A stretch of 11,367 nt of DNA. Origin: Nocardioides sp. Its GTDB lineage: Bacteria; Actinomycetota; Actinomycetes; Propionibacteriales; Nocardioidaceae. Every line of letters starts with the position of its first letter. Position 1 is the first letter of the stretch. The position numbers and the translations under genes are program-made. Under the pieces are notes generated by a model. It saw only the letters and a program-made list of their open reading frames with translations, did not search any database and was not told where the DNA came from. Where the stretch lies: assembly GCA_021166815.1 (NCBI GenBank), contig JAJPEO010000162.1, forward strand, positions 1 to 11,367, read 5' to 3'. This document shows positions 1 through 6,179 of the stretch, piece by piece.

Positions 1-2
1 GG

Positions 3-1622
3 CAGAGCCCTGAGGCGCGCGAGGCGTTCGAGCAGATCAAGGACCTGCTGGGCCGCGAGCTGCTCGAGCAGCGCTTCGCCGGCATGAAGCAGGCGCTGGA
101 GGGCGCTACCGAAGCCGACCGAGAGGCCGTGAAGGAGATGCTGGCCGACCTCAACGAGCTGCTGGAGAAGCGCTCTGCGGGAGAGGACACCGACGAGGAC
201 TTCCGCGAGTTCATGGACAAGCACGGCGACTTCTTTCCCGAGGAGCCGCGCGACCTCGACGAGCTGATGGACACCCTCGCCCAGCGCTCGGCGGCCGCCC
301 AGCGGATGCTCAGCTCGATGACGCCCGAGCAGCGCCAGGAGCTGATGGAGCTCTCGATGCAGGCCTTCGGCTCGCCCGAGCTGATGCAGGAGCTCGGCCG
401 GATGGACGCCAACCTGCGCGCCCTGCGGCCGGGCGAGGACTGGAACGGCAGCGAGCAGTTCAGCGGGTCGGAGGGGTTGGGCCTCGGCGACGGCACCGGC
501 GCGCTGCAGGACCTCGCCGAGCTCGACGCGCTGGGCGAGCAGCTGTCCCAGGCCTACGCCGGCGCGCGGCTCGACGACATCGACCTCGACGCCCTGGCCC
601 GCCAGCTCGGAGACCAGGCGGCCGTCGACGCCAGGACGCTGCAGGACCTCGAGAAGGCCCTGCGCGACAACGGCATCCTCCAGCGCGGCAGCGACGGCGA
701 CCTGCGCCTCTCACCCAAGGCGATGCGCCTGCTCGGCAAGTCCCTGCTGCGCGACGTCGCCGACCGGATGAGCGGACGCCAGGGCGCGCGCGAGTCCCGT
801 ACGACCGGGCTGTCCGGCGAGCCGACCGGCTCGTCGCGGCCGTGGCAGTTCGGCGACACCGAGCGCTGGGACGTGCCCCGGACGCTGCAGAACGCGGTGG
901 CACGAGCCGGGCGCGCCGCTCGCCCCGAGGGCTCGGCGAGCCCACGCCTGCGCCTGTCCATCGACGACGTCGAGGTGGTCGAGACAGAGGCGCGCACCCA
1001 GGCCGCGGTGGCGCTGCTGGTCGACACCTCCTTCTCGATGGCGATGGACGGTCGCTGGGTGCCGATGAAGCGCACCGCCCTGGCCCTGCACCAGCTGATC
1101 CGCTCACGCTTCCGCGGCGACCACCTGCAGCTGATCGCGTTCGGCCGGCACGCGCAGGTCATGGACATCGAGGAGCTCACCGCGCTGGACGCGCGCTGGG
1201 CCAAGGGCACCAACCTCCACCACGGCCTGCTGCTGGCCAACCGCTTCTTCCGCAAGCACCCCAACGCCCAGCCGGTCCTGCTGGTGGTGACCGACGGCGA
1301 GCCCACGGCCCACCTGGAGTCCGACGGCCAGGTGTGGTTCTCCTACCCGCCCCACCCCGTGACCCTCGCCCGCACCGTCGCCGAGCTCGACAACGCCTCA
1401 CGGCTGGGTGCGCAGGTGACGTTCTTCCGGCTGGGGGAGGACCCCGGCCTGGCCCGGTTCATCGACTCGCTGGTGCGCCGGGTGGACGGCCGGATGGTCT
1501 CGCCCGAGCTCGACGACCTCGGTGCGGCCGTCGTGGGGTCGTACCTCGGTGCCCGCTCCCCGGGTGCGTCCTACCGGGAGCACTTCGGCGACTTCTACGG
1601 CGGCCGCGGGTTCTGGGTCTGA
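3..1622 (+). CDS. VWA domain protein, 5' end missing
   Basis: The reading frame is open from the left edge, and codons from base 3 encode the same charged helical sequence as the part after the first Met (84). The gene therefore starts outside the window and 84 is probably internal. The first two thirds are acidic and Leu/Glu/Asp rich, predicted to be helical, with no signal peptide or membrane segment. The C-terminal part is a von Willebrand factor A domain. Its MIDAS metal site is complete: DTSFS at 1023-1037, Thr in a GTN at 1209-1211, and Asp in VTDGE at 1293-1295. In bacteria, cytoplasmic VWA proteins of this kind often work with MoxR-type or magnesium-chelatase-like AAA+ ATPases as metal-dependent binding partners. 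An ATPase gene just upstream would fit but cannot be seen. The protein ends with an aromatic, glycine-rich tail. The domain is certain; the cellular role is unknown. Confidence 0.93.
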   Translation, partial: QSPEAREAFEQIKDLLGRELLEQRFAGMKQALEGATEADREAVKEMLADLNELLEKRSAGEDTDEDFREFMDKHGDFFPEEPRDLDELMDTLAQRSAAAQRMLSSMTPEQRQELMELSMQAFGSPELMQELGRMDANLRALRPGEDWNGSEQFSGSEGLGLGDGTGALQDLAELDALGEQLSQAYAGARLDDIDLDALARQLGDQAAVDARTLQDLEKALRDNGILQRGSDGDLRLSPKAMRLLGKSLLRDVADRMSGRQGARESRTTGLSGEPTGSSRPWQFGDTERWDVPRTLQNAVARAGRAARPEGSASPRLRLSIDDVEVVETEARTQAAVALLVDTSFSMAMDGRWVPMKRTALALHQLIRSRFRGDHLQLIAFGRHAQVMDIEELTALDARWAKGTNLHHGLLLANRFFRKHPNAQPVLLVVTDGEPTAHLESDGQVWFSYPPHPVTLARTVAELDNASRLGAQVTFFRLGEDPGLARFIDSLVRRVDGRMVSPELDDLGAAVVGSYLGARSPGASYREHFGDFYGGRGFWV

Positions 1623-1645
1623 CGGGCTTCGGCCGCGCCGCCTCG

Positions 1646-1711
1646 CGGGACGTGTGACGATCCGGCGGTCAGGGCGACCGCGTCGCAGCACGTCCCGGCT
1701 GACGTGCGACG
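1646..1711. terminator. Two alternative hairpins between convergent genes
   Basis: The 118-bp gap between the converging VWA and FN3 genes holds two overlapping structures. Hairpin A pairs CGGGACGTG (1646-1654) with CACGTCCCG (1689-1697), and inside it GCGGTC (1665-1670) pairs with GACCGC (1676-1681) around a 5-nt loop. Hairpin B pairs 1681-1694 with 1701-1711, an 11-bp stem with a 3-nt bulge and a CCGGCT loop. A and B share bases 1681-1697, so only one can form at a time. There is no T-tract, as is common in high-GC actinobacteria. The position suits a bidirectional terminator. The pairing is directly visible; the function is inferred. Confidence 0.55.
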
Positions 1712-1740
1712 ACCAGGACGCTGGCGCCGGCCGCACCCGG

Positions 1741-2922
1741 TCAGGAGCGGCGGGCCTTGCTCCAGCGCCCGGCGCCGATCTTGTTGACCGCCCGGACCTG
1801 GCACGTCACGCGGCCGCGGGGCAGCTGCGTGACCACGACCGGGCTCCGGGTGGCCCGGGCGCGCTTCCACGTGCCGGTGCCCTTGCGGCAGCGGGCGACG
1901 TACCGGGTGATCGTTGCGCCGCCGTCGGCGACCGGCCGGCGGAAGCGCACCACGGCCTTGCGGCCGGTCTTGGAGACGCTGCGGATGCGGGGCTGTCCGG
2001 GGGCGGTCGGGCGGGGCCGGATGAGGTACTTCGGGCGGGAGAACGTGATGTGCGGGATGCGGATCCAGACGCCGCCTGCGGTGCGGGTCACGGTGTACGA
2101 CGTGCTGGTGGTGGTCCCGCCGACGCGGCGCGTGACGCGCAGGCTGCTCGAGGTCAGCAACGTCGGGTCGGGCACGTTGAGGTCGTTGACGAGCATCGCG
2201 TCGGGCAGGAACGTGGAGTAGCTCCCTGTCGCCACCTCGCCAGGTGCAGCGAGGTGGGGGTTCGCGAGGCGCACCTCGAGGGTGTTGGTGTCCGCGTCGT
2301 AGTAGGGGTAGGCGTCCTGGGCGCTGGTGACGCCGATCCAGCCGGGCCAGTAGTGGCCCCGCGTGAGGACCACCTGGCCGAAGCTGCGGCGCAGGGTCGC
2401 CACCGTCGTCTCGTCACCGCACCCGCCGTCGAAGGAGCACGGGATGTCGCGGTTCCACGCGATGGGGGCAGCCCGGAACGACGTGGTGACGCGCCACCCG
2501 GTGGTCGCGCTGCCGGCCACGGAGAAGCTCGCGTCGGCGGCGGTGCCGAACAGTGAGTCGGGGCGGATCGGGCCCGTGTTGAGCGTGATGGACCAGGTGA
2601 TGCTCGGGTCGACGTCGTAGTCCATGTAGAGCTCGCCGGGCAGGTGGCGGCCCCGGTAGGGGATTGCCGAGATGGATCCGTCACTGAAGAACTCGACCCA
2701 GAAGTCGTCGTAGTCGACGTTGCGGTCCGGTACTGACATCGCGACGCCGTCCTTGCTGGCGCTGACGATGCAGTAGCGGCCGTCGTCGTCGCCGTCGTGG
2801 CCGCACCACGGCCACCCCTGCGCCTCGGGCGGGATGGGATCAGCGGCAGCCGGGGTGGTGGCGAGCAGGGGCAGGGTGAGCAGCGCCGCGGCGGTGGCGG
2901 CAAGGCTGCGCAGGCGCGTCAT
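1741..2922 (-). CDS. Secreted fibronectin type III domain protein
   Basis: This is a 393-aa protein. Residues 1-27 form a Sec signal peptide: MTRLR, a hydrophobic Ala/Leu stretch, then a likely cleavage after PAAA before DPIPPE. An acidic DGDDDG run follows at 43-48. Residues about 40-300 are rich in beta-type and aromatic residues and match no family I recognise. Residues about 305-393 form a fibronectin type III domain, with PGQPRI at the start, a VRFRRPVADGGATITRY core and the closing CQVRAVNKIGAG strand; it is strongly basic. Six cysteines (40, 51, 162, 168, 345, 374) could make three disulfides outside the cell. FN3 modules in actinobacteria are common in secreted enzymes and surface proteins, but no catalytic motif is visible here. 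The ATG at 2922 is preceded with no spacing by GAGG, which is not a usable ribosome site, so translation may be leaderless. The gene lies 69 nt downstream of the kinase gene on the same strand. Confidence 0.9.
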   Translation of the reverse strand: MTRLRSLAATAAALLTLPLLATTPAAADPIPPEAQGWPWCGHDGDDDGRYCIVSASKDGVAMSVPDRNVDYDDFWVEFFSDGSISAIPYRGRHLPGELYMDYDVDPSITWSITLNTGPIRPDSLFGTAADASFSVAGSATTGWRVTTSFRAAPIAWNRDIPCSFDGGCGDETTVATLRRSFGQVVLTRGHYWPGWIGVTSAQDAYPYYDADTNTLEVRLANPHLAAPGEVATGSYSTFLPDAMLVNDLNVPDPTLLTSSSLRVTRRVGGTTTSTSYTVTRTAGGVWIRIPHITFSRPKYLIRPRPTAPGQPRIRSVSKTGRKAVVRFRRPVADGGATITRYVARCRKGTGTWKRARATRSPVVVTQLPRGRVTCQVRAVNKIGAGRWSKARRS

Positions 2923-2928
2923 CCTCGC

Positions 2929-2958
2929 AGGGTAGGACCGCCCGCGCGGGTCTGGACA
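2929..2958 (-). promoter_or_regulatory. Possible leaderless promoter and operator of FN3 gene
   Basis: On the minus strand TACCCT (2934-2929) lies exactly at -12 to -7 relative to the A of the ATG at 2922, as expected for the -10 box of a transcript that begins at the start codon. The matching -35 zone (2957-2952) reads GTCCAG, a weak match. It overlaps a TGTC-CA-GACC half-palindrome (2958-2949) that resembles sites upstream of other genes here. A perfect CCCGCGCGGG palindrome at 2941-2950 lies between; it could be an operator or part of a terminator for the upstream kinase gene. All of this rests on short motifs. Confidence 0.3.
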
Positions 2959-2991
2959 GGGTTTGCCCGAAGTCCGCGGAGCCCCGGCCGC

Positions 2992-4335
2992 TCAGACGGC
3001 GAAGCCCGGAAGGTGCTCCTCGAGGATCGCCCGGAACGGCGCCTCGGCCTCGAGCTGGCTGAGCAGGGCCACGCCGCCGAGCCAGGTGCGGTAGATCAGC
3101 AGGTAGGACGTGGGCAGGTTGAGGCGCGTGGCCACGGTGATGGACGGGTCGGAGGGGTCGTGGATGCGTTCGAACTGCTGCCGCATCCAGTCGCGGGTGA
3201 ACCGGAAGGTGGGGGTGCGGGCCGGCTCGACGAAGGGACCCAGGAAGTCGAGCACCATCTGGGGCTCGACCGAGAAGCGTTCCTTGATGAACCCCTCGGC
3301 GCGCAGGCCGTCGACCAGGGAGTCGCTGTCGGAGTCGAGCGCGATCCGGATCAGCCGGCCCATCGCCTCGGGGAAGTGCCGCTGCGGCATGCGCGCGACG
3401 GAGCCGAAGTCGAGCACGCCGAGCCGTCCCGGTGAGCCGTCAGGGTGAGGCAGCACGCGGAAGTTGCCGGGGTGCGGGTCGGCATGGAGCATGCCGGTGA
3501 GCTCGGGCCCGGCGAACAGGAAGCGGGCGAACAGCTCGCCGTAGTGGTCGCGCTCGGCCTGTGTCCCCTCGCGGATCACGTGGGCCAGGGAGTGCGGTGA
3601 CTCCAGCCAGTCGGTGACCAGGACCTGGTCGCCGACGGCGACCACGTGGGGCACCACGATGTCGGGGTCGTCCTCGAACGCGGCGGCGTACGCGGCCTGG
3701 GCCTCGGCCTCGAGGTGGTAGTCGAGCTCGTCGGCCGCCCGCTCCTGCATCTCGGCGACCAACGCCTTGACGTCCATGCCGGGGAAGACCGGCGCCATCC
3801 CGCGCGCCACGCGTGCCAGCTGGCGCAGGTCGCCGAGCAGGGCGTCGCCGGCGCCGGGGTACTGCACCTTGACCGCGACCTCGGTCTCGCTGCCGTCCTC
3901 GTGGCGCCACCGGCCGCGGTGCACCTGGCCGATCGACGCGGCGGCGGTCGGGGCCCCGTCGAGCCAGACCAGCTGCTGCTTCCAGTCCGCGCCGAGGTGG
4001 GCCGCGAGCTGCTCGCGCACGGTCTGGGTCGGCATCGGGGGAGCGGAGTCCTGCAGCTGGGTGAGCTGCTCGCGGTACGGCGCAGCCAGCTCCTCCGGCA
4101 GCGCGGCCTCGAGGAGGCTGAGGGCCTGGCCGAACTTCATCGCGCCACCCTTGAGCTCGCCGAGGGTGCGGAACAGCTGCTCGGCGGTGCGCTGCTGCAC
4201 CTCGGTGAGGACCAGCTCGGCGGGCTTGCCACCCAGCCGCTTGCCCAGCCCCCACGCCTGGCGGCCGGCATAGCCCAGGGGCAGGGCTGCCAGGCGCGCC
4301 GTGCGCGCGGCGGCCTTGCGGGGCAGCTCGGTCAT
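2992..4335 (-). CDS. ABC1/AarF/UbiB family atypical kinase
   Basis: This is a 447-aa protein starting at the ATG at 4335 (MTELPRK). An in-frame extension up to 4548 would overlap the divergent protease gene and is not typical of the family. The ABC1 hallmarks are all present: the KxGQ motif (K67-F68-G69-Q70) in the N-terminal extension; the Ala-rich AAASIGQVH loop (131-139) that replaces the Gly-rich loop of ordinary kinases; the VAVK lysine (K156); the ADELDYHLEAE helix (about 201-211); HADPHPGN (284-291), holding the catalytic-loop Asp286 and Asn291; and the metal-binding DFG (309-311). Family members are ATP-binding proteins tied to isoprenoid quinone or lipid metabolism, as in UbiB and Coq8. 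An actinobacterium normally uses menaquinone, so a strict ubiquinone role is unlikely. No C-terminal membrane helix pair is obvious. The ribosome site is weak (GGGG about 2-6 nt upstream). The active site appears intact. Confidence 0.93.
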   Translation of the reverse strand: MTELPRKAAARTARLAALPLGYAGRQAWGLGKRLGGKPAELVLTEVQQRTAEQLFRTLGELKGGAMKFGQALSLLEAALPEELAAPYREQLTQLQDSAPPMPTQTVREQLAAHLGADWKQQLVWLDGAPTAAASIGQVHRGRWRHEDGSETEVAVKVQYPGAGDALLGDLRQLARVARGMAPVFPGMDVKALVAEMQERAADELDYHLEAEAQAAYAAAFEDDPDIVVPHVVAVGDQVLVTDWLESPHSLAHVIREGTQAERDHYGELFARFLFAGPELTGMLHADPHPGNFRVLPHPDGSPGRLGVLDFGSVARMPQRHFPEAMGRLIRIALDSDSDSLVDGLRAEGFIKERFSVEPQMVLDFLGPFVEPARTPTFRFTRDWMRQQFERIHDPSDPSITVATRLNLPTSYLLIYRTWLGGVALLSQLEAEAPFRAILEEHLPGFAV

Positions 4336-4370
4336 GGCCCCAGTCTGGCAGCCGCACACCAGCGCGGGCG

Positions 4371-4380
4371 TGTCCGGACA
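4371..4380. promoter_or_regulatory. 10-bp palindrome in divergent promoter region
   Basis: TGTCCGGACA is a perfect palindrome in the 121-bp gap between the divergent kinase gene (start 4335) and protease gene (start 4457). A looser inverted repeat, GCCCCAG (4337-4343) with CTGGGGC (4402-4408), surrounds it. The position suits an operator acting on one or both genes. Similar TGTC-NN-GAC words occur upstream of the FN3 gene and the collar operon. No convincing -35/-10 pair was found for either gene. Confidence 0.35.
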
Positions 4381-4456
4381 TTCTTCGGCGCGAGCCGTGA
4401 CCTGGGGCACAACGCCTCGTTGGACCGGGCAACAGACCCCTACTCGGAGGACGACT

Positions 4457-5914
4457 GTGCGACTCAAGACCCCCCTCGCCCTGGCCGCCAGTGCCGTGAC
4501 CATCGCCGGTCTGGTGGCGGCTGCGCCGACCGCCACCGCCACCAACACCGCACCCGCGAGCGTCTCGGACTTCCTGGCCGACCAGCTGCCCGGACTCAGC
4601 GGCCGTACGACCGTCCTCGTTCACGGCGCCTCGCTGCAGCAGGCGCGCGACGCGGTCGCCGCGAGCGGCATGGACCAGACGGGTGCGTTCAAGAAGATCG
4701 GCGTCGTCGTGGCGAACGGCACGAAGTCGCAGATCGAGGCCGTACGGACCCAGCCGGGCGTCACCCACGTCGAGGGTGGAGAGCAGCCGATCGACTTCTT
4801 CCAGGAGACCTCCAACACCGCCACCCGCGGCGCCGAGGCGGTGCGCACCCTCACGGGCGCCAACGGCAAGGCGCTCAACGGCTCGGGTGTCAGCGTCGCG
4901 GTCATCGACTCGGGCGTGGACCCCACCCACCCCTACTTCAAGCAGGCCGACGGCACGAGCGCCGTGGTCGCCAACCTCAAGGCGCTTTGCGAGCCGCTGA
5001 CCGAGACGTGCACGGTGCAGTCGCTGCCGGGCTCGGTCGACACCGACACCCTCTCCGTCGGCGGTCACGGCACCCACGTCAGCGGCATCGTCGCGGGCCG
5101 GCCGACCACGCTGAGCGACGGCGCGAAGCTCCAGGGCGCCGCCCCCGGCGCCTCGCTGGTCTCCATCTCCACCGGTGCCGCCATCGTGATCCTCGGCGCC
5201 GACTCGGCCCTCAACTGGGTGCTCGAGAACCACGCGGCTCCCTGCGGTGCGGGCGTCCCGGCCAGCACGTGCCCGCCCATCAAGGTCACCAACAACTCCT
5301 ACGGTCCCTCCGGCGGGGGCGCCTTCGACCCCGAGTCGGCGACGGTGAAGCTCCAGCGCGCGCTGGCGGCCGAGGGCGTCGTCACGGTGTGGGCCAACGG
5401 CAACGACGGTGGCGACGGCTCCGAGAGCCTGTCCAACCCGCCCGGCATGGACCCGACGGGCGGGATCATCTCGGTCGCGTCGTACTACGACCAGGACACC
5501 GGCACCCGCAACGGCGTCGTCTCGGACTACTCCTCGCGTGGCAAGAAGGGCGTGCAGTCGACCTACCCCGACATCTCCGCCCCGGGCGAGAACATCACCT
5601 CCTCGTGCCGCCCCTACCTCGCCGTGTGCTCGACCGGCCTGGACTTCCGCAACGGTCCCGGCGCACTCGACATCGGCACCTTCAACACCATCAGCGGCAC
5701 CTCGATGGCCGCGCCCCACATCGCCGGCATCGTCGCCCAGCTGTTCCAGGCCGACCCGTCGGCGACACCGGCCGAGGTCGAGTCGGCGCTGAAGCGCACG
5801 GCGTACAAGTACTCCGACGGCGCGGCGTACGAGGCCGGTCCGCTCGGGACCACGTCGTTCGACAAGGGCTACGGCCTGGTCGACGTGGTGGCGGCGGTCG
5901 CGGCCCTGCGGTGA
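4457..5914 (+). CDS. Secreted S8 subtilisin-family serine protease
   Basis: This is a 485-aa secreted endopeptidase. The GTG at 4457 is chosen because GGAGG (4446-4450) lies 6 nt upstream and a Sec signal peptide follows at once: basic VRLK, a hydrophobic stretch to about residue 23, and a cleavage region near TATA. An in-frame ATG at 4301 would add 52 residues without signal character that overlap the kinase gene. Residues about 35-115 resemble an inhibitor I9-type propeptide. The catalytic triad is complete: Asp151 in VIDSGVD, His204 in GGHGTHVSG and Ser416 in SGTSMAAPH. The oxyanion Asn279 lies in NNSYG. Four cysteines near 187-270 and two at about 382-390 may form disulfides. The C-terminus ends soon after the catalytic domain (KGYGLVDVVAAVAALR), so no cell-wall anchor or extra domain is present and the enzyme is probably released. 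Its substrate is unknown; processing of neighbouring exported proteins is possible but unsupported. Confidence 0.95.
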   Translation: MRLKTPLALAASAVTIAGLVAAAPTATATNTAPASVSDFLADQLPGLSGRTTVLVHGASLQQARDAVAASGMDQTGAFKKIGVVVANGTKSQIEAVRTQPGVTHVEGGEQPIDFFQETSNTATRGAEAVRTLTGANGKALNGSGVSVAVIDSGVDPTHPYFKQADGTSAVVANLKALCEPLTETCTVQSLPGSVDTDTLSVGGHGTHVSGIVAGRPTTLSDGAKLQGAAPGASLVSISTGAAIVILGADSALNWVLENHAAPCGAGVPASTCPPIKVTNNSYGPSGGGAFDPESATVKLQRALAAEGVVTVWANGNDGGDGSESLSNPPGMDPTGGIISVASYYDQDTGTRNGVVSDYSSRGKKGVQSTYPDISAPGENITSSCRPYLAVCSTGLDFRNGPGALDIGTFNTISGTSMAAPHIAGIVAQLFQADPSATPAEVESALKRTAYKYSDGAAYEAGPLGTTSFDKGYGLVDVVAAVAALR

Positions 5915-5940
5915 AGGGGCACGCCATCGGGTGAATGACT

Positions 5941-5957
5941 CCCTCCGAACAGGAGGG
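5941..5957 (+). terminator. Weak hairpin after protease gene
   Basis: CCCTCC (5941-5946) pairs with GGAGGG (5952-5957) around a GAACA loop, 26 nt after the protease stop codon; a T-G pair could extend it by one. There is no T-tract. The location is right for a terminator but the stem is short. Confidence 0.35.
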
Positions 5958-6009
5958 GTGCGCGGCGCGCAGGGGCGCTGCGTAGGCGGGCGGTGAGCGT
6001 GGGGCTCCC

Positions 6010-6035
6010 GCCCGTCGCCCCATTTCGGGACGGGC
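6010..6035 (+). terminator. Hairpin in protease-operon intergenic region
   Basis: GCCCGTC (6010-6016) is the exact inverted complement of GACGGGC (6029-6035), leaving a 12-nt loop that contains an AT-rich ATTTC. It lies in the 265-bp gap between the protease and the collar operon. It could be a second terminator or part of the operon promoter region. A stem of this size can arise by chance in such GC-rich DNA. Confidence 0.25.
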
Positions 6036-6050
6036 CCGGCGGCTGCTCGG

Positions 6051-6060
6051 TGTCTAGACC
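6051..6060. promoter_or_regulatory. TGTC-TA-GACC site upstream of collar operon
   Basis: TGTCTAGACC contains the perfect 8-bp palindrome GTCTAGAC (6052-6059). It differs at few positions from the palindrome at 4371-4380 and the site at 6159-6168. It lies 120 nt upstream of the first operon gene and could be a regulator site near the promoter, but no clear -10/-35 pair is visible around it. Confidence 0.25.
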
Positions 6061-6074
6061 GCACGGTGAACATC

Positions 6075-6172
6075 CGGGCAAAGCGTCACGGAGGCCGGCG
6101 CGGGCTGGCACCTTTGTCCGTCGGTGGCGACTGGGGGAGTCGCGCCGCCCCACCGACATGTCCAGACAAGGG
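6075..6172 (+). promoter_or_regulatory. Switch-like leader RNA covering the operon RBS
   Basis: Two alternative folds are visible. In fold 1, CGGGCAAAG (6075-6083) pairs with CTTTGTCCG (6112-6120) over 9 bp with one G-U pair. It encloses a hairpin of GCCGGC (6094-6099) with GCTGGC (6104-6109) around a GCGG loop. In fold 2, CCTTTGTC (6111-6118) pairs with GACAAGGG (6165-6172) over 8 bp with one G-U pair. Inside fold 2, GTCGGTGG (6120-6127) pairs with CCACCGAC (6150-6157), and CGACT (6128-6132) pairs with AGTCG (6138-6142) around a GGGGG loop. Fold 2 hides most of the AAGGGAG ribosome site (6168-6174) of the GTG at 6180. The shared strand 6111-6120 makes the folds exclusive, as in translational riboswitches or attenuators. 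I recognise no known riboswitch class. The pairings are seen; the function is inferred and depends on 6180 being the real start. Confidence 0.4.
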
Positions 6173-6179
6173 AGCGCCC

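Noticed and set aside
84..86. ATG at 84 as the true start of the VWA protein
   Set aside because: The frame is open to the left edge with the same charged helical composition, and no ribosome site precedes 84, so the gene is treated as truncated by the window.
4301..4456. Upstream in-frame extension of the protease to an ATG at 4301
   Set aside because: It would overlap the kinase start and put 52 non-signal residues before a clear Sec signal; the GTG at 4457 has a well-placed GGAGG.
4336..4548. Upstream extension of the kinase to 4548
   Set aside because: The added 71 residues run across the palindrome and into the protease gene and show no family features; the ATG at 4335 begins a typical ABC1 N-terminus.
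3646..5934. Plus-strand open frame of 762 codons overlapping kinase and protease
   Set aside because: Its translation is Arg/His/Gly-rich with no domain motifs, and it is out of frame with the protease and antisense to the kinase.
3440..6073. Very long minus-strand open frame (877 codons) across the kinase gene, divergent gap and protease gene
   Set aside because: It is Arg/Gly/Ala-rich low-complexity sequence lying antisense to an S8 protease with a full catalytic triad and out of frame with the ABC1 kinase; it is a product of GC-rich codon structure.
6061..6120. Possible cyclic-di-GMP (GEMM-I) riboswitch, from the word GGGCAAAGC at 6076-6084
   Set aside because: Only this short word resembles the consensus; the GNRA-capped hairpin, the second conserved word and the tetraloop receptor layout are not present.
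6066..6179. Upstream extension of the DUF6916-like protein to a GTG at 6066
   Set aside because: There is no ribosome site before it, and it would bury the Tat-like signal more than 50 residues in. If it were true, the leader-switch idea would fail, so it is noted as a risk.
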